Positions 23,583 through 34,314 of a DNA stretch of 64,000 nt are shown here, one piece after another. Each line of letters opens with the position of its first letter. The first letter of the stretch is position 1. Source of the DNA: Eutypa lata (taxonomy: Eukaryota; Ascomycota; Sordariomycetes; Xylariales; Diatrypaceae); NCBI GenBank assembly GCA_022661535.1, contig JAKULF010000009.1, forward strand, positions 1,798,001 to 1,862,000, written 5' to 3'. The notes under the pieces are model-generated. The model did no database searches and was not told the DNA's origin. It saw only the letters and a list, made by a program, of their open reading frames with translations. A program made the translations under genes and the position numbers.

Positions 23583-25901
23583 TCACGGGCTCGTCAACCC
23601 TAGCTCCGCATAAAAGGCGTCGCTGTTCGGCTTGCGGCCGAGGAACTGCTCCAGGGTCGTCATTTCGTCCTGGCTGCCGCCGCGCTCGAGGACCGTGTGG
23701 CGGTACCGGCGGCCTTCTTTCCCGTCCATGGGGTCCTTCTTGAACACCGAGTAGAACATGTCGGTGCTGTAGACCTCCGATGATAGGTAGCCGTAGTAGC
23801 CGGCGTCGTACCCGCCGATCAGATGGCCGAAGGTGGCTTGGCCGTGGCCCCAGGTGCTGCTGCGGGTGTATTTGGTTAGTACCCTCAAGAAAAACAGGTA
23901 GAGAGGAAGGATGGACAGTGTAGAAGAATAAGGAGAAGAGGAAGAGGAAGAAAAAATGAGCGAGATAAAATACATACCTCTGTCCGCTTGCAGATTCCGG
24001 ACCCTTCAAGCCACAGATCTGCTCGCGCAGCTCATTGTACAGGACGCTCGGGTCGAGGGCCTCGAGGTCGGCGTGCGAGGCGGGGGAGTGGACGGTCATG
24101 TCGAAGATGCCGAAGTGCAGCTGGCGGAGGTTGAAGAGGGCGTCGTTGACGTGCTTGACCGAGATGATCTTCTCGATGAGGTCCTCGGGGATCTTCTCGC
24201 CCGACTCGTAGTGGGTCGACAGGGAGCGGATCTGGCTCGGCGTCCAGCACCAGTTCTCCAGCATCTGGCTGGGCGCCTCCACGAAGTCCCGCACCGTCGC
24301 CGTCCCGTGGAACCGGCTGTACTTGGTCCGCCCCGACAGGTCGTGGATGCCGTGGCCGAGCTCGTGGAAGAGTGTCACGACTTCCTCGTGCTTCAGCAGG
24401 GACGGCTTCTTCGGCGTCGGCTTGGAGAAGTTGCAGACCAGCGCCGTGGCAGGGTATCGCCGAGACCCATCTTTCTTCAAGTAGCCCGGCTGCAGGTTGA
24501 AGTTCGCGGCGTGACCGTACTTGCCCTGGCGGGGGTGGAGGTCCAGATATAGATAACCAACGAAACCATCGCCTTCAGAACTGTCATCCCACACCGAGAA
24601 CAGGATAACATCCTCGTGCCACGCAACATCCTCAGCCTTGCCCGTCGGCGATAATCTCTTCCGTTCCTCGGGACCCAGCTCCACGAAGGCAAACCCGAAC
24701 AGCTCCTCGAAGATTTTCAGCATGCCCTGCACCGTGCTCGTCAGGGGGAAGTACTCGGCGATCTTGTTCTCGTTGATGCTGTACTCCTGCTCTACCATCA
24801 TGCGGTCGTAGAAGCGGTGGTCCCACAGGTAATATTCGCCGTCTGATTTTAGCCCTCTGGCCTCCTCGTCCTTCTTCTTGATTTCTAGCAGGTGAGCCTT
24901 CTCCTTGACGCCACCCGGTGCGAGGCGTGTTCGGAGATCAGCCAAGAACGTGTTGACAACAGCCGGATCCTTGGCCATCTTGTCTTCTATGCGGAAGGCA
25001 GCGTGGTTCGGATAGCCCAGGAGACGTGCGGCTTCATCACGGAGAAGGACAGCCTCCTTGAATAGAGGAATGTTCTGGTTACACTGTGATAAATTGTTAG
25101 TTATCCGGGTGTGATCCCAAACCACGTATTAGCGCAGAGTGTAGTACGTAGTAAACATACCTTGTTCTCATTAGAAATAAAGACCTTCTTCCTCGTCTCC
25201 GGGTTCTTCGCAAACTTGAGTGTGGGGAACAGGTCCGGATACTTGAAGCTAAGCTTGACTTTGCCCTCGTTCTCTCCCGTCCCTTTTTCTAGGCCATCCA
25301 GGACATCTTCAGGAACGCCGTCCAGCTCCTCCTTAGCAAACCACAAGCCGCCATTCTCCTCGTTGAGGTTCTTCTGGAATTCAATTCCGAGTTGACTGAG
25401 CCTCTTCTTGATCTCCTTGAACCTGTCACGCTGGGGGCCCTTAGGCAGGCTAAGACCGTTCCGGATGTAGCCCTTCCGCTCTTTCTCCAGCAACCGCAGG
25501 CTCTCTGGGTCGAGGTCTGACTCCTTCTTCTCCTTCTGCGCCTTGAAGACGGCGTCCACCAGAGTGAAGACATCCTCTCGCATGTTGCACTCGATGGAGA
25601 AGTCATCCATCAGCTTCTCGGCCTCGGTAGACGCGTTCCGCAGGTCGGCGTCTCCCGAGACGTACTGGTAGAAGCCCAGGATGCGGCTGCTGAGCTGGGC
25701 GTGGTTCTCGTCCTCGATCATGGGCGCGAGCACGGAGCCGAAGCTCGCCTTATTGTCCGCGGGGGAGACGTCGGCGACGATCTTGTCGAGCAGGGCCCGG
25801 GTCGTGTCGCAGAGGCCCGTGGCATCACCCACGATGGACTCCTTCGTACCAGTAAACGTCGGTGGGGCTTGTGGTGGGTTCTTGTACTTGTCGGGAGCCA
25901 T
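23583..25901 (-). CDS. PRD1: M3 family metallopeptidase (saccharolysin/thimet type)
   Basis: Zinc oligopeptidase that degrades short peptides in the cytosol and mitochondrial intermembrane space. Three exons (25901-25161, 25083-23978, 23859-23583) close in phase to 707 residues, against 712 in yeast Prd1. The zinc site HELGH is at residues 487-491 and is followed by GIHDLSG, as in M3 enzymes; the C-terminal G-Q-A-T-F-G-H-L-I-G-G-Y-D-A-G-Y-Y-G-Y-L segment is the conserved substrate-binding loop. The last acceptor is ambiguous by three bases (exon start 23859 or 23856). The N-terminus is not clearly a mitochondrial presequence in this model, so a cytosolic form is likely. Read-through of intron 2 would add a hydrophobic stretch and then run out of frame. 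Confidence 0.95.
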
Positions 25902-27125
25902 GGCGGCGGTGGTGACGGCGCGGTAGGACGTGGAGATTCGTGTGGATGTGAATAGGGTGGACGTTCCGGGCGGTCTGAAGCGGACCTGACTGATATATGA
26001 TGTGAGACGGGCGACGGATCGTAGAGGAGCCAGATTGGCGGCAATGGCGAGGAGGAGGATGAGAAGTGAAGTGAGGAGGAGGGTAAGAGAGAGGGGGAGG
26101 GACCGGTGTCTTGTAGTATTTGGTGAGGCCAGGATTATTGGATTCGATGATGACGGTCGAGCTCAGGGAGGGGTCAATGAAATGAAATGTAGCCACGGTA
26201 TGCAAGCTAGGTACCCAATGTAAGTATGTATGTAGGTACACGTATGTATGTAGCTTAGAGCTAATCGAGGGACCTCGGAGGCAATCGCGGGATCAATTAG
26301 TCGTATGGAGTAAGTAACGTTAGACGAGCGGCGGGGTTAGCGATTAGATAAGCTATAGACACACACGTACGAAGCAAATGAGGGGTCTATAACTGCAAGA
26401 TTAGGGGGGCTACCGAGCAACAACTATAGGTAGAATAGCTAGGTACTATGTAAGATTCATACTTGATAAGTCAGTCGTGACCATTTACGTACAACTCAGG
26501 CAAGATTTACAGGCTGCAGGTGCATGAAATGCAGGTGTTGGGCCGTCCAGGCAGCCAACTGTTACGCTGCCGTTCTATTTATATATATCGCCTTACATTA
26601 GGTAGGCAACACTCGTGATGCTTAGAGTGCTCGCCTCGAGCTTAGAGCAGCGGAAAAGACAGGGACAGATTTGTATCATACATCCATCGCATCGGCAGTC
26701 TATTGGAATCCAATGGGACTATGAATGCATGCAATTGCATGTCTAAAGCTGCCAATGATAAGACATCTCCTTATATAATACCAAGTAATTTAGTAAACAT
26801 ACCGCATAGTAGAGCAACTTGTCTAAACAAATCATTTAACGGCAATGCTGAATCATATCTTGGTCAATCAAAATGCACAGGACAGAATCCATTTGTCTTT
26901 CGTTTTGTAGAACTACAGAGTATCTTCTGTACATAAAGGGCCCCAAATGCAAAACAACCCGCATCGCCTCGTCATCATGGAAAATAAAAACGCCAGAGTA
27001 CCCTTAGTCATGCAAATCAATGCCTTTGCCTTGTTCCCTTCCTAACTTAGTCGTGTGCAGTCAGTGCATGATCCATATCCATCATCCGAACTCCCGAATC
27101 GCCCTACTGGATCACCCACAGCCTC
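25902..27125. other. intergenic, PRD1 promoter side and light-chain 3' side
   Basis: No supportable gene. Several AGGTAGG and GTATGTATGTAGGTA repeats occur around 26205-26260 and 26600. Confidence 0.5.
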
Positions 27126-27849
27126 TCAGTTGGCTAAGATGGTGCGGACAAGATCTGCAGCATAATAGTGTCAGTCTCACTTATTCTTTATAGACCATTC
27201 TAGGCACTAGAAATAGGAATGGGAATAGGAATAGGAGTATCCATACCGGTGTAGTTGACCTGTCCAGAAGACGTGTCGACAGCCTTCAGCAACTCGTCGA
27301 CCTCATCGTCCGTCATCTTCTCGCCCAGGTTGGTCAGGATGTACTTCAGCTGTCCGACACCAATAAAGCCTGTCATGTCCTTATCAAACACTTGGAAGCC
27401 GCGGCAGTATTCTTCGGGTTCGCCGGGATCGCGGAAGCCTCCTGGCCGGTTCAGAACGCGCTGGAAGGTCTCGAAATCGACTATTTGAACGCATATAACA
27501 TTAGACAAATCCGTTGATCTCCAAAATATGTGAAAGGGGGTTACTGCTGTGAGATTCGCAATTTGCAATTCACAATTCGCCCGAATCTCACACCGAGAAT
27601 TTGATGGATGTACTGAATACGGCAAGAAGGTGGGTGTGCGAAAAAGCGCCAAAACGGAATTGCAAACTTACAATCACCACCAACGGTCTTCTCCAGGTCT
27701 CGGATCTCGGTCAGCGTAGGGTTCTGTCCACAGGCCCGCAGGAGGTCGCCGAGGCTGTCTAGAGCGACACGGCCATTGCCTCGCTTGTCGAATAAACTGA
27801 AAGCTTCCTTGTAGTTGGTCGAAGCCTGAGACTCATAATTAGCGGCCAT
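27126..27849 (-). CDS. cdc4: myosin light chain / EF-hand protein (Cdc4/Mlc1 type)
   Basis: Three exons (27849-27672, 27480-27247, 27154-27126) close in phase to 146 residues, the length of fungal myosin essential light chains (S. pombe Cdc4 141, yeast Mlc1 149). It begins with F-S-L-F-D-K-R-G-N-G-R-V (first, degenerate EF-hand) and continues with a F-Q-V-F-D-K-D-M-T-G-F-I-G hand, L-T-N-L-G-E-K-M-T-D-D-E-V-D-E-L-L and the family ending N-Y-T-D-L-V-R-T-I-L-A-N, which appears only when the last intron is spliced. It binds IQ motifs of type II and V myosins at the contractile ring and on vesicles. The calcium-ligand positions are mostly lost, as usual for this family. Confidence 0.9.
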
Positions 27850-29181
27850 GGTTTGTTTTGATAACCCAATCAAAACGATTGATCATCAAATGGGAATTGA
27901 AGAAATGAAGTGTATGTGTGTGCGAATAAATCGAGGCGCGGATGAGGTGGAAAATTTGCCAAAATATCGTCGAAATGCGCGGATGTTTTGTTTGGGTGTG
28001 TGCAAGTGTTATTTGTCCAAAACGATTGCGACAGGTAAATTCAACAATTGACAGGAGCTGATGACAGGTTTGTTTCCCCCCCTTAGTTGCGTTACGCTGC
28101 GCACCTGATTCCTGCTGTTACCGCCATCGCCATCGCTGCTTTTTTTTTTGTTACTGCAACTGTGCCTGGCTACTTCCGCAGCGCCGGCCTTGCACTAAGC
28201 TACCTAAGTACCAACCTACCTAGGTAGGTTTTGGGGGGGCTTCATTGAGGGCGAACGAGGGGTTCAATCTTCTTGTTTACAGTACAAGCTCTCAAGTACA
28301 TGTACCGCTAGCAAACAAACAACACCGTCTGGGAGGCGAACTGGGTAAAGTAGGAAAAGAGGTTAGAGTACTCACCATTGCGAATCAGTGTTAATGATCA
28401 AGTATAGACGAGAAAACCAGTAAGTAGAAATTCGTAACGAATAAAATTTTTGGGTTTGAAATGTTGTTCTGAGGAGGAAAAACGGTGAAAGGGAAGATGG
28501 AAAAGGAAATAACAAATTGGTATCTACTTATCACCTATGTATGTAGTTTCACCTCTCCTATCTTCCCAAAGCAAAGTGAGCCGAAGGGGCCCGCCTTGGT
28601 CTGTGCCCTGTAACTATGCGCTGTCCATGGTCCTGCTTGTGGGTGGGGTCTCAATTGCCAGGGCAACCGCCACCTTCAAAAAGTTCAGCCTGCACGTTCC
28701 CATAGTAGTTAAGCTTCATTCTTAGTTTGACGACATCGTATCATCCGTGATATCGGTAGTGAGATCATAAACCAGTTCCTACAATGCATACGAAGTATTC
28801 ACCAGTTCATTCGCTAGCTCTAGTTACGATAATTGATTCAATCACCTTCGATCACCAGAATACAGTATTAACCGGATCGACGTTCCCGAGTTACTAACAC
28901 CAAAAAAATATACAATATGAAACTTGGAAAAGCACATGAATAGCCGGCTGAAGACATCCATTGACGCCCTGTCTCCTGGTTTTTCCCATCCGTATACGTC
29001 TATATGAGTACCTAACTCCAGGTGGTCAGAATTGAGCCATGATAAAGCCGCCGCTTGATGTACGATCACAGCACTCTCACGTCCCGCCACTCCAGTAATT
29101 ACGTATCCCTTGTGTGCACCTTGGACCCTTAGGATAGCCGTGAGGAATTCGCCCTTGACATGTAGGGAACAACAGACGCCA
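27850..29181. other. intergenic region with a perfect 18-base palindrome
   Basis: No secure gene. 28213-28230 is the perfect palindrome AACCTACCTAGGTAGGTT. A minus-strand frame at 28842-29333 overlaps the end of the 2EXR gene in another frame; it may be decayed 3' coding sequence of that gene or chance. Confidence 0.45.
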
Positions 29182-30458
29182 TTAATCGTTAGGCTGGGAA
29201 ACGTGTTGCTCATCGTCGCCAACGCGGTAGCCTGCCTCCCAGGACGACCCTGAAGCGGGAGCAACTTGTTGACTCCCTGGAAAGCCCCACGACTCCCACT
29301 CATGTTCTGATTGCTCATTTTCTGATTGCTCATCGTATGTTATAGTGACATACTCAGTCCTCATTTGTCTGCATATGGTCTTCGATTCCCATCGTAATAA
29401 GTGCGCCTTATATGGGCTCTGTAGTCCGTTTTGTAAAACGCCTCGGGCGAAATTTTCAAGTGAGCTATCTATAATGAGCAAAAAGTTCGCCCGGACGCAA
29501 TTGAATATTCTCTCCTTCCACACATCTTTAGCCCCCCAGAAGGCCAATGACAACTGGAACGGAACGGTCTTGTCTGGTGAGTCTATTACAATGGCCAGTT
29601 TCAGGATGCGCTTGCGGAGTTCAAAAGACAATGGGACAGAGCTGCGTTCCCACGGCAACCACACATCTGAGTTGAAGCAATCCAAACGCTCCAACTTTGG
29701 GGCAACCTCTCTACTTATATCTCTTATTACATCCAGATTGTCGCATTGGTTACTCGAGCAAATGAATTTGTCAAATTCCGGGCTGATGTAAACATAGCCC
29801 TTGCAGAGCTCCCATTGCTCCGTCAGGAGTTTCCACGCGTTTAGCGGTGATGACAATAGGGCCGACTTCTCAAATATCCAGTCTATATTAACACAGTTAT
29901 TTAAATTTGCATGTCAAAGAGTAGTCAGGGTATTCTTTGGCTCGCCTACATTCTGTATTTGGGAAAGACTCAAATGCGACATAGAACATAGACCCCAGTG
30001 GGCCGGACTAAGCGTCCGTTAGAACATATCTTTTTCACAATACAACCCGATGGTGAGAGGGGGGACATAATTGGGGCTCGTGGCCTTTACGTCGATATTT
30101 TGATAGGGAAACTCAAATCAGCCGGGACACCATCGAAACATAGCTAACTTACAAAGAGGGAGCGTAGGTAGATGGGGATTTTGCAAGGATAAAAGTACTG
30201 CGCAATAGCGCGACTTTCGCGGTTGATAGACATCAAGGGGATAACGAGACCCTTGAAAGGCGCCATATGTACTAAACCTTCATGCATGTAGAGCAAAACT
30301 AGCCTCTTCTTGTGCTGCTCACGAAGTGCCAATTCCCAAATATTTACTCGCAACTCTTGCGGGAGGCGGTCGAAGAGGGACAGGGGTGTAGGTTGGCATC
30401 TTGAACCAACAGACCATTTGATAAAGACGAAGTCATCGTGACAGAAGATTGGATACAT
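29182..30458 (-). CDS. 2EXR domain protein, possibly decaying
   Basis: The N-terminus carries the 2EXR signature LFDRLPQELRVNIWELALR (residues 28-46), a short domain found in large fungal families of unknown, F-box-like role. Exon 1 is 30458-30153 (donor GTAAGT). A second exon starting near 29868 (after TTTGAG) would join in phase and give about 330 residues, containing the usual G-Y-V-Y-I-S-P-E-F-D-K-F-I segment. The intron would be about 284 bases, long for this genome. If it is instead read through in the downstream frame, the segment looks coding but carries a TAA near 30018 and a TGA near 29921. So this is either a gene with unusual splicing or a recent pseudogene. Confidence 0.55.
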
Positions 30459-30824
30459 AGCTAGACGTCGTTATGTACTTTGACGGCGAGGCTACTTGTT
30501 GTTTAAAAGTCAGAATGAAACCCATCGATTAGGCAGATCTCCACATATAGCGGCATATGGAAATATATCTAGGGTCCTTGCTTACCGAAATTATGGGACA
30601 TAGATTCCCTATGTTAAACATATACCACCATGCCTCGAGCTGTGTCTAGATTTCCTCAATGCAAATCTTCCCAGCTATTGAGAAAGTATGATACACAGAA
30701 AATTTGGGTATGATATTGCCAGCATGTGTTTGTAGAGAAAATTTCGAGGAAACTTGCTGTCAGCCCGCAAAGAACGGACCACCATGTTTATTTGCTCATA
30801 GTCCGGGACAGGATACGGCTATTC
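30459..30824. other. intergenic region
   Basis: Nothing supportable on either strand. Confidence 0.4.
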
Positions 30825-31325
30825 TTAGGTAAATATGCCTCTACATTCCTCGAGCATCAAATGCTCATCATCGTGTTCGGGGTGTCTATACCTCTTGAAA
30901 TCGGTAGTTCCACAATATGACTCCGCAGGTACAATAAAGGGCCTGAAGGACATTCCTATCTCTAGAGCCCGTGCCACCTCATCTTGTGTTACTATGCAGC
31001 TATGTTGGCATGGTAGATCGCGTAGTCCAAGAACAATGGCGCGAGTCGACTGTCGTGTAGCTTCTTGGTCTTGGTGTGACAGGTCCCGTATCGCCCCTTA
31101 GGGCTGATATGTAGATATCCATACACCCTGCTCTGGCTCTATCACGAGCAGTTTTTGACCGGTTTTGATCTTTGGAATTTGTCCACCCTTTGTTTGCCTT
31201 TTCGACAATGTCTTCTATGGCCTTAACAAGCTTGGACCTTTCAGCGCTCCATAATAGAAGGGTTAGAGGACAAAGGAATATTAATGGTGACACGGCATCG
31301 GTCTGGCATCCGAAGTAAGACTGAA
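30825..31325 (-). pseudogene. unrecognised coding remnant with a frame change
   Basis: Two adjoining minus-strand frames look coding. The first starts after a TTTTTTCAG acceptor near 31326 and runs through E-R-S-K-L-V-K-A-I-E-D-I-V-E-K-A-N-K-G-W. The second, beginning around 31108, runs through R-A-I-V-L-G-L-R-D-L-P-C-Q-H-S-C to H-P-E-H-D-D-E-H-L-M-L-E-E-C-R-G-I-F-T and stops at 30825. They are offset by one base, so either an intron of roughly 50-90 bases lies between (donor GTGATA or GTGGAC, acceptor CCCTAAG) or a frameshift broke the gene. No start codon could be fixed. I do not recognise the family. Confidence 0.4.
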
Positions 31326-32160
31326 AAAATTAGCCCAATCAATAGCTCTAAATTTATTTAGCTAAATGGTATTTGTTATAGCTGTCATCCCCCCTTAATA
31401 TTATTACGGAAGAGTCATCATATTCTTAGTAATAGATTACGAACGTAATTCTTCATAACTTTTCATAGTAGCAATATTTTATTGTTAATACAATTACGAA
31501 GCTGTTGGTTTGAATTTTCAACAGCCCTTATAACCGAAGCTATCGTAAGCCTTGCAAACGGCACGTAGGGTGTTGCCATTGACCACCATTATTTAGTTGC
31601 TAATTACTATCTAGTACTTACCTGCTTCCATTACCTTACTCCTGTATCCACTTCGAAGTGTGAATAGCTCCAGAGGTAGTGATATTAGTAAGATGAATAG
31701 TAGGTAGGTGGTGGTGGCCGTGGTGCTGGTGTAGTTGAAGGCAGGTGATTCACGGCTGTATTAGCGCAACGCAGCACAAATAACAAAGCTTTTTGAGTTT
31801 ATACTTAAATACCGTTGGCTTTTACTTATATAGTTTCCTTGATGCCCCTTATGTGTAATTTCCACAGATATAGGAATGAATAAGAGACATAATTTCCCCG
31901 TGATGTAATAATTACACTTTATATGATGTGTTTACGTATAATACAGCATGTGTGCTCATGTGCTGTTTATGGATCACATCATGAATAGCTTACCATTATA
32001 TGAATCCTAGTGATGTTGTGAATTAAAGATATAACTGTAACTATAAAAGACAGGTTATCGAATTATTTCTTCGATGGTTTCTAATCTCTGAAAAAACTAC
32101 CCATAATTGAGACTTCAACTTTGTTTCACCGTTTATTATCACTTTATTTAAACCGTCATC
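31326..32160. other. intergenic region
   Basis: No supportable gene. It probably contains the promoter of the + strand gene at 32161 and possibly a missing first exon of the remnant to its left. Confidence 0.4.
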
Positions 32161-33685
32161 ATGTCATTGTCAACTCGAGATATGTCCCTGCTGAATGACC
32201 CAGACTATGAGGATGTCAGAATAGCAACGGAGACAATCACGGAAGACTTGAATGGCACCGATCCTAACACCTGGGGCATTGCCCATCAACTATTTGCGTT
32301 AGTGGGTAAGTAATTATCACTCTCATCAGCTGTTACGGGAGAAGGTTCTTAATAGGCATTATCAGATTTTTCTACCCCCGAGTCACGGTCCAAAGTCCTA
32401 AGGTTCATCTGGCTGGCTATAGCTTCGGGCTTCCAATTTTGGGATCACGAAGATGAGGGAGCATTAAGGAACCTTTCTGTGGTTCTGATAAGGTTTCACA
32501 TGTTCTTGGTTAGTTACCTATCTATCGCCCAGCCGGGTGCACATTTCATATTATCTTAGATAAAACGTATGGCTCATAACAGTGTATAGCAACGGGAACT
32601 TCCTAACAATGCCGCAAGCCAATTCTATTTTCAAACCCAAGAACCACCACCGCCGTTCGCGCGTCTCTTCCAGGGGCTCTGGGCTTGGCAGTTCGGAAAT
32701 ACTGGTAAATTCCACAAAAGAGGCGTTGGCCGCACTTCGCTAACTATAAATAGAAAACTACGATATGCTATGTATAGTTACTAGCAACTATCTAGATCCC
32801 TATGTTAAGCTCCAGAGAATCGGTTCCTCATTATACGGACTTGCGGCTGAGATGCCCTTTAACGGGGTGATGGCTGTCCACGCTCTCCAGATGGGGTTCG
32901 AATGCGAACATGTGTCCGATATGGTCAAGCAGTGTGCTCTTCAATGGGTAATTGCTGCTCCTCTCGAAATACTCTCCTTATATCTAGGGGTGCAGTGTAT
33001 CAGCTTCGAGGAGACAACCCTTAGACGAGGTGGACCGGCGACCAAGAAGGGCCGGCTCGAAGAAGAGGTGGTACTAGACTGGTCTGAGCAGGAATTTTTT
33101 GACACTTATGAGGAGTCCCCTAAGTTCGCGGAGGAAAGATACACTATATGGGGGATGTTCATCCTTACAGATGAGGGACTTTTGGATGATCGAGCCACAG
33201 CAGCGAGCAAGCTTCGTATCGCCAACGAGAGCTGGACCAAGATCGAAGACGTGCTAGAAAATGTGCCAATTCAAGACCAATCTGAGATTCCAGGGTTATT
33301 CAACTACGTCTTCTGGGAACAAGTGAACCATTTTGAGCTCTCGTTTAATACTGAAGAGGAAGAGAAAGAAACAATCCATCGTACGTTGATGTGCAGGCGT
33401 GCGAGGCTGTTCTGGCGGTTCATCTTGGCGAAATTCTTCCTGTCTCCAAGTTTGGACCACGCAATTCAACTGGCAGGATCGGCCCAACAAAAGAGCAAGA
33501 TCAAAAGTTTCAACAAGGAGCGACGGAAGTTTTTCGCGCGTCTCAGTGTTTTCCTCGGACAGGGCTGTTCCATGGAGGGTATTATTGGCGAATATGGCAT
33601 CAGCAAAGAGGACCTCCGAGAGCATTTCATTGATGAGACGGCGCACTTGAGGAGTATGCAACCCCCCCTTTCGTGTTATTTGTAA
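32161..33685 (+). CDS. hypothetical protein, four exons, unknown family
   Basis: Four exons (32161-32305, 32366-32508, 32590-32704, 32754-33685) close in phase to 444 residues. All introns have GT-AG ends and are 49-81 bases long. The N-terminal 140 residues are helical and tryptophan-rich (ending A-R-L-F-Q-G-L-W-A-W-Q-F-G-N-T), the centre has hydrophobic helices (A-P-L-E-I-L-S-L-Y-L-G-V), and the C-terminal third is charged with a K-S-F-N-K-E-R-R-K-F-F-A-R stretch. No signal peptide, transmembrane segment or catalytic motif is clear. The end is uncertain: a GTAAGT directly before the stop is followed 28 bases on by GGCAG, but that is too short for an intron. I do not recognise a family; it may be a lineage-restricted gene. 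Confidence 0.65.
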
Positions 33686-34314
33686 GTTAGTAGCTAACGT
33701 TGCTGGCAGAACTGATCGCGCCGAAGCACCCTGCTCAGCGAGGGTTGAAGAGCTTGATCAAAAATCTTTAACGTGAAACATGGTGTCCTCCCCGGTATAT
33801 ATGCCAAATGAATGGGGTCAGCCTGGACAGAATACCGGGGATCGTATTTGAGAGGCATGTAGGGGAAGCGATAGAGGCAAAATAGGGAGAGGGGGAGATA
33901 ATGCGTCCATTTGTGCAAGAATAGTGTACACATTCGGTTGATAAGGGTTGACTGGTTTCTTTACTTAGATTCTTACTGGCCCTCTTATTTCTCTAAAGGG
34001 GACCATACGGTCATATCGCAATGTTGAATTGAGGGTCAAATCTGGAGTGGGGGATAGTACCGTATAAGGCAATTTGGCTGATCGTGTATATAAGCAGACA
34101 TTACTCTCACCTATAAAGTAGCTGTTACCTTGGTTGATTACGCTCATTATCCTGTATTTTAGCACTCAAAAATGTAATTCCATACTTGTTCAAGGGGAAG
34201 ACACATCGAACTTTTAATATATAAGCCTGAACTCAAGCAACTAAGTACTTCCTGTACCCTTCTTACGTGCAAGCCCAGCCAAAAGCCATCCATCCATCCA
34301 TCCACACCCCCATC
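33686..34314. other. intergenic region with CCAT repeat
   Basis: Convergent 3' regions of two genes. A CCAT tetranucleotide run lies at about 34287-34303. No gene seen. Confidence 0.5.

Noticed and set aside
23569..23978. Extended reading of the peptidase exon 2 past its donor
   Set aside because: The extension passes through the intron into a wrong frame; spliced exon 3 restores the conserved M3 C-terminus.
33676..33780. Extra intron and exon at the end of the unknown four-exon gene
   Set aside because: The apparent GTAAGT...GGCAG intron would be only 28 bases, below the workable size.
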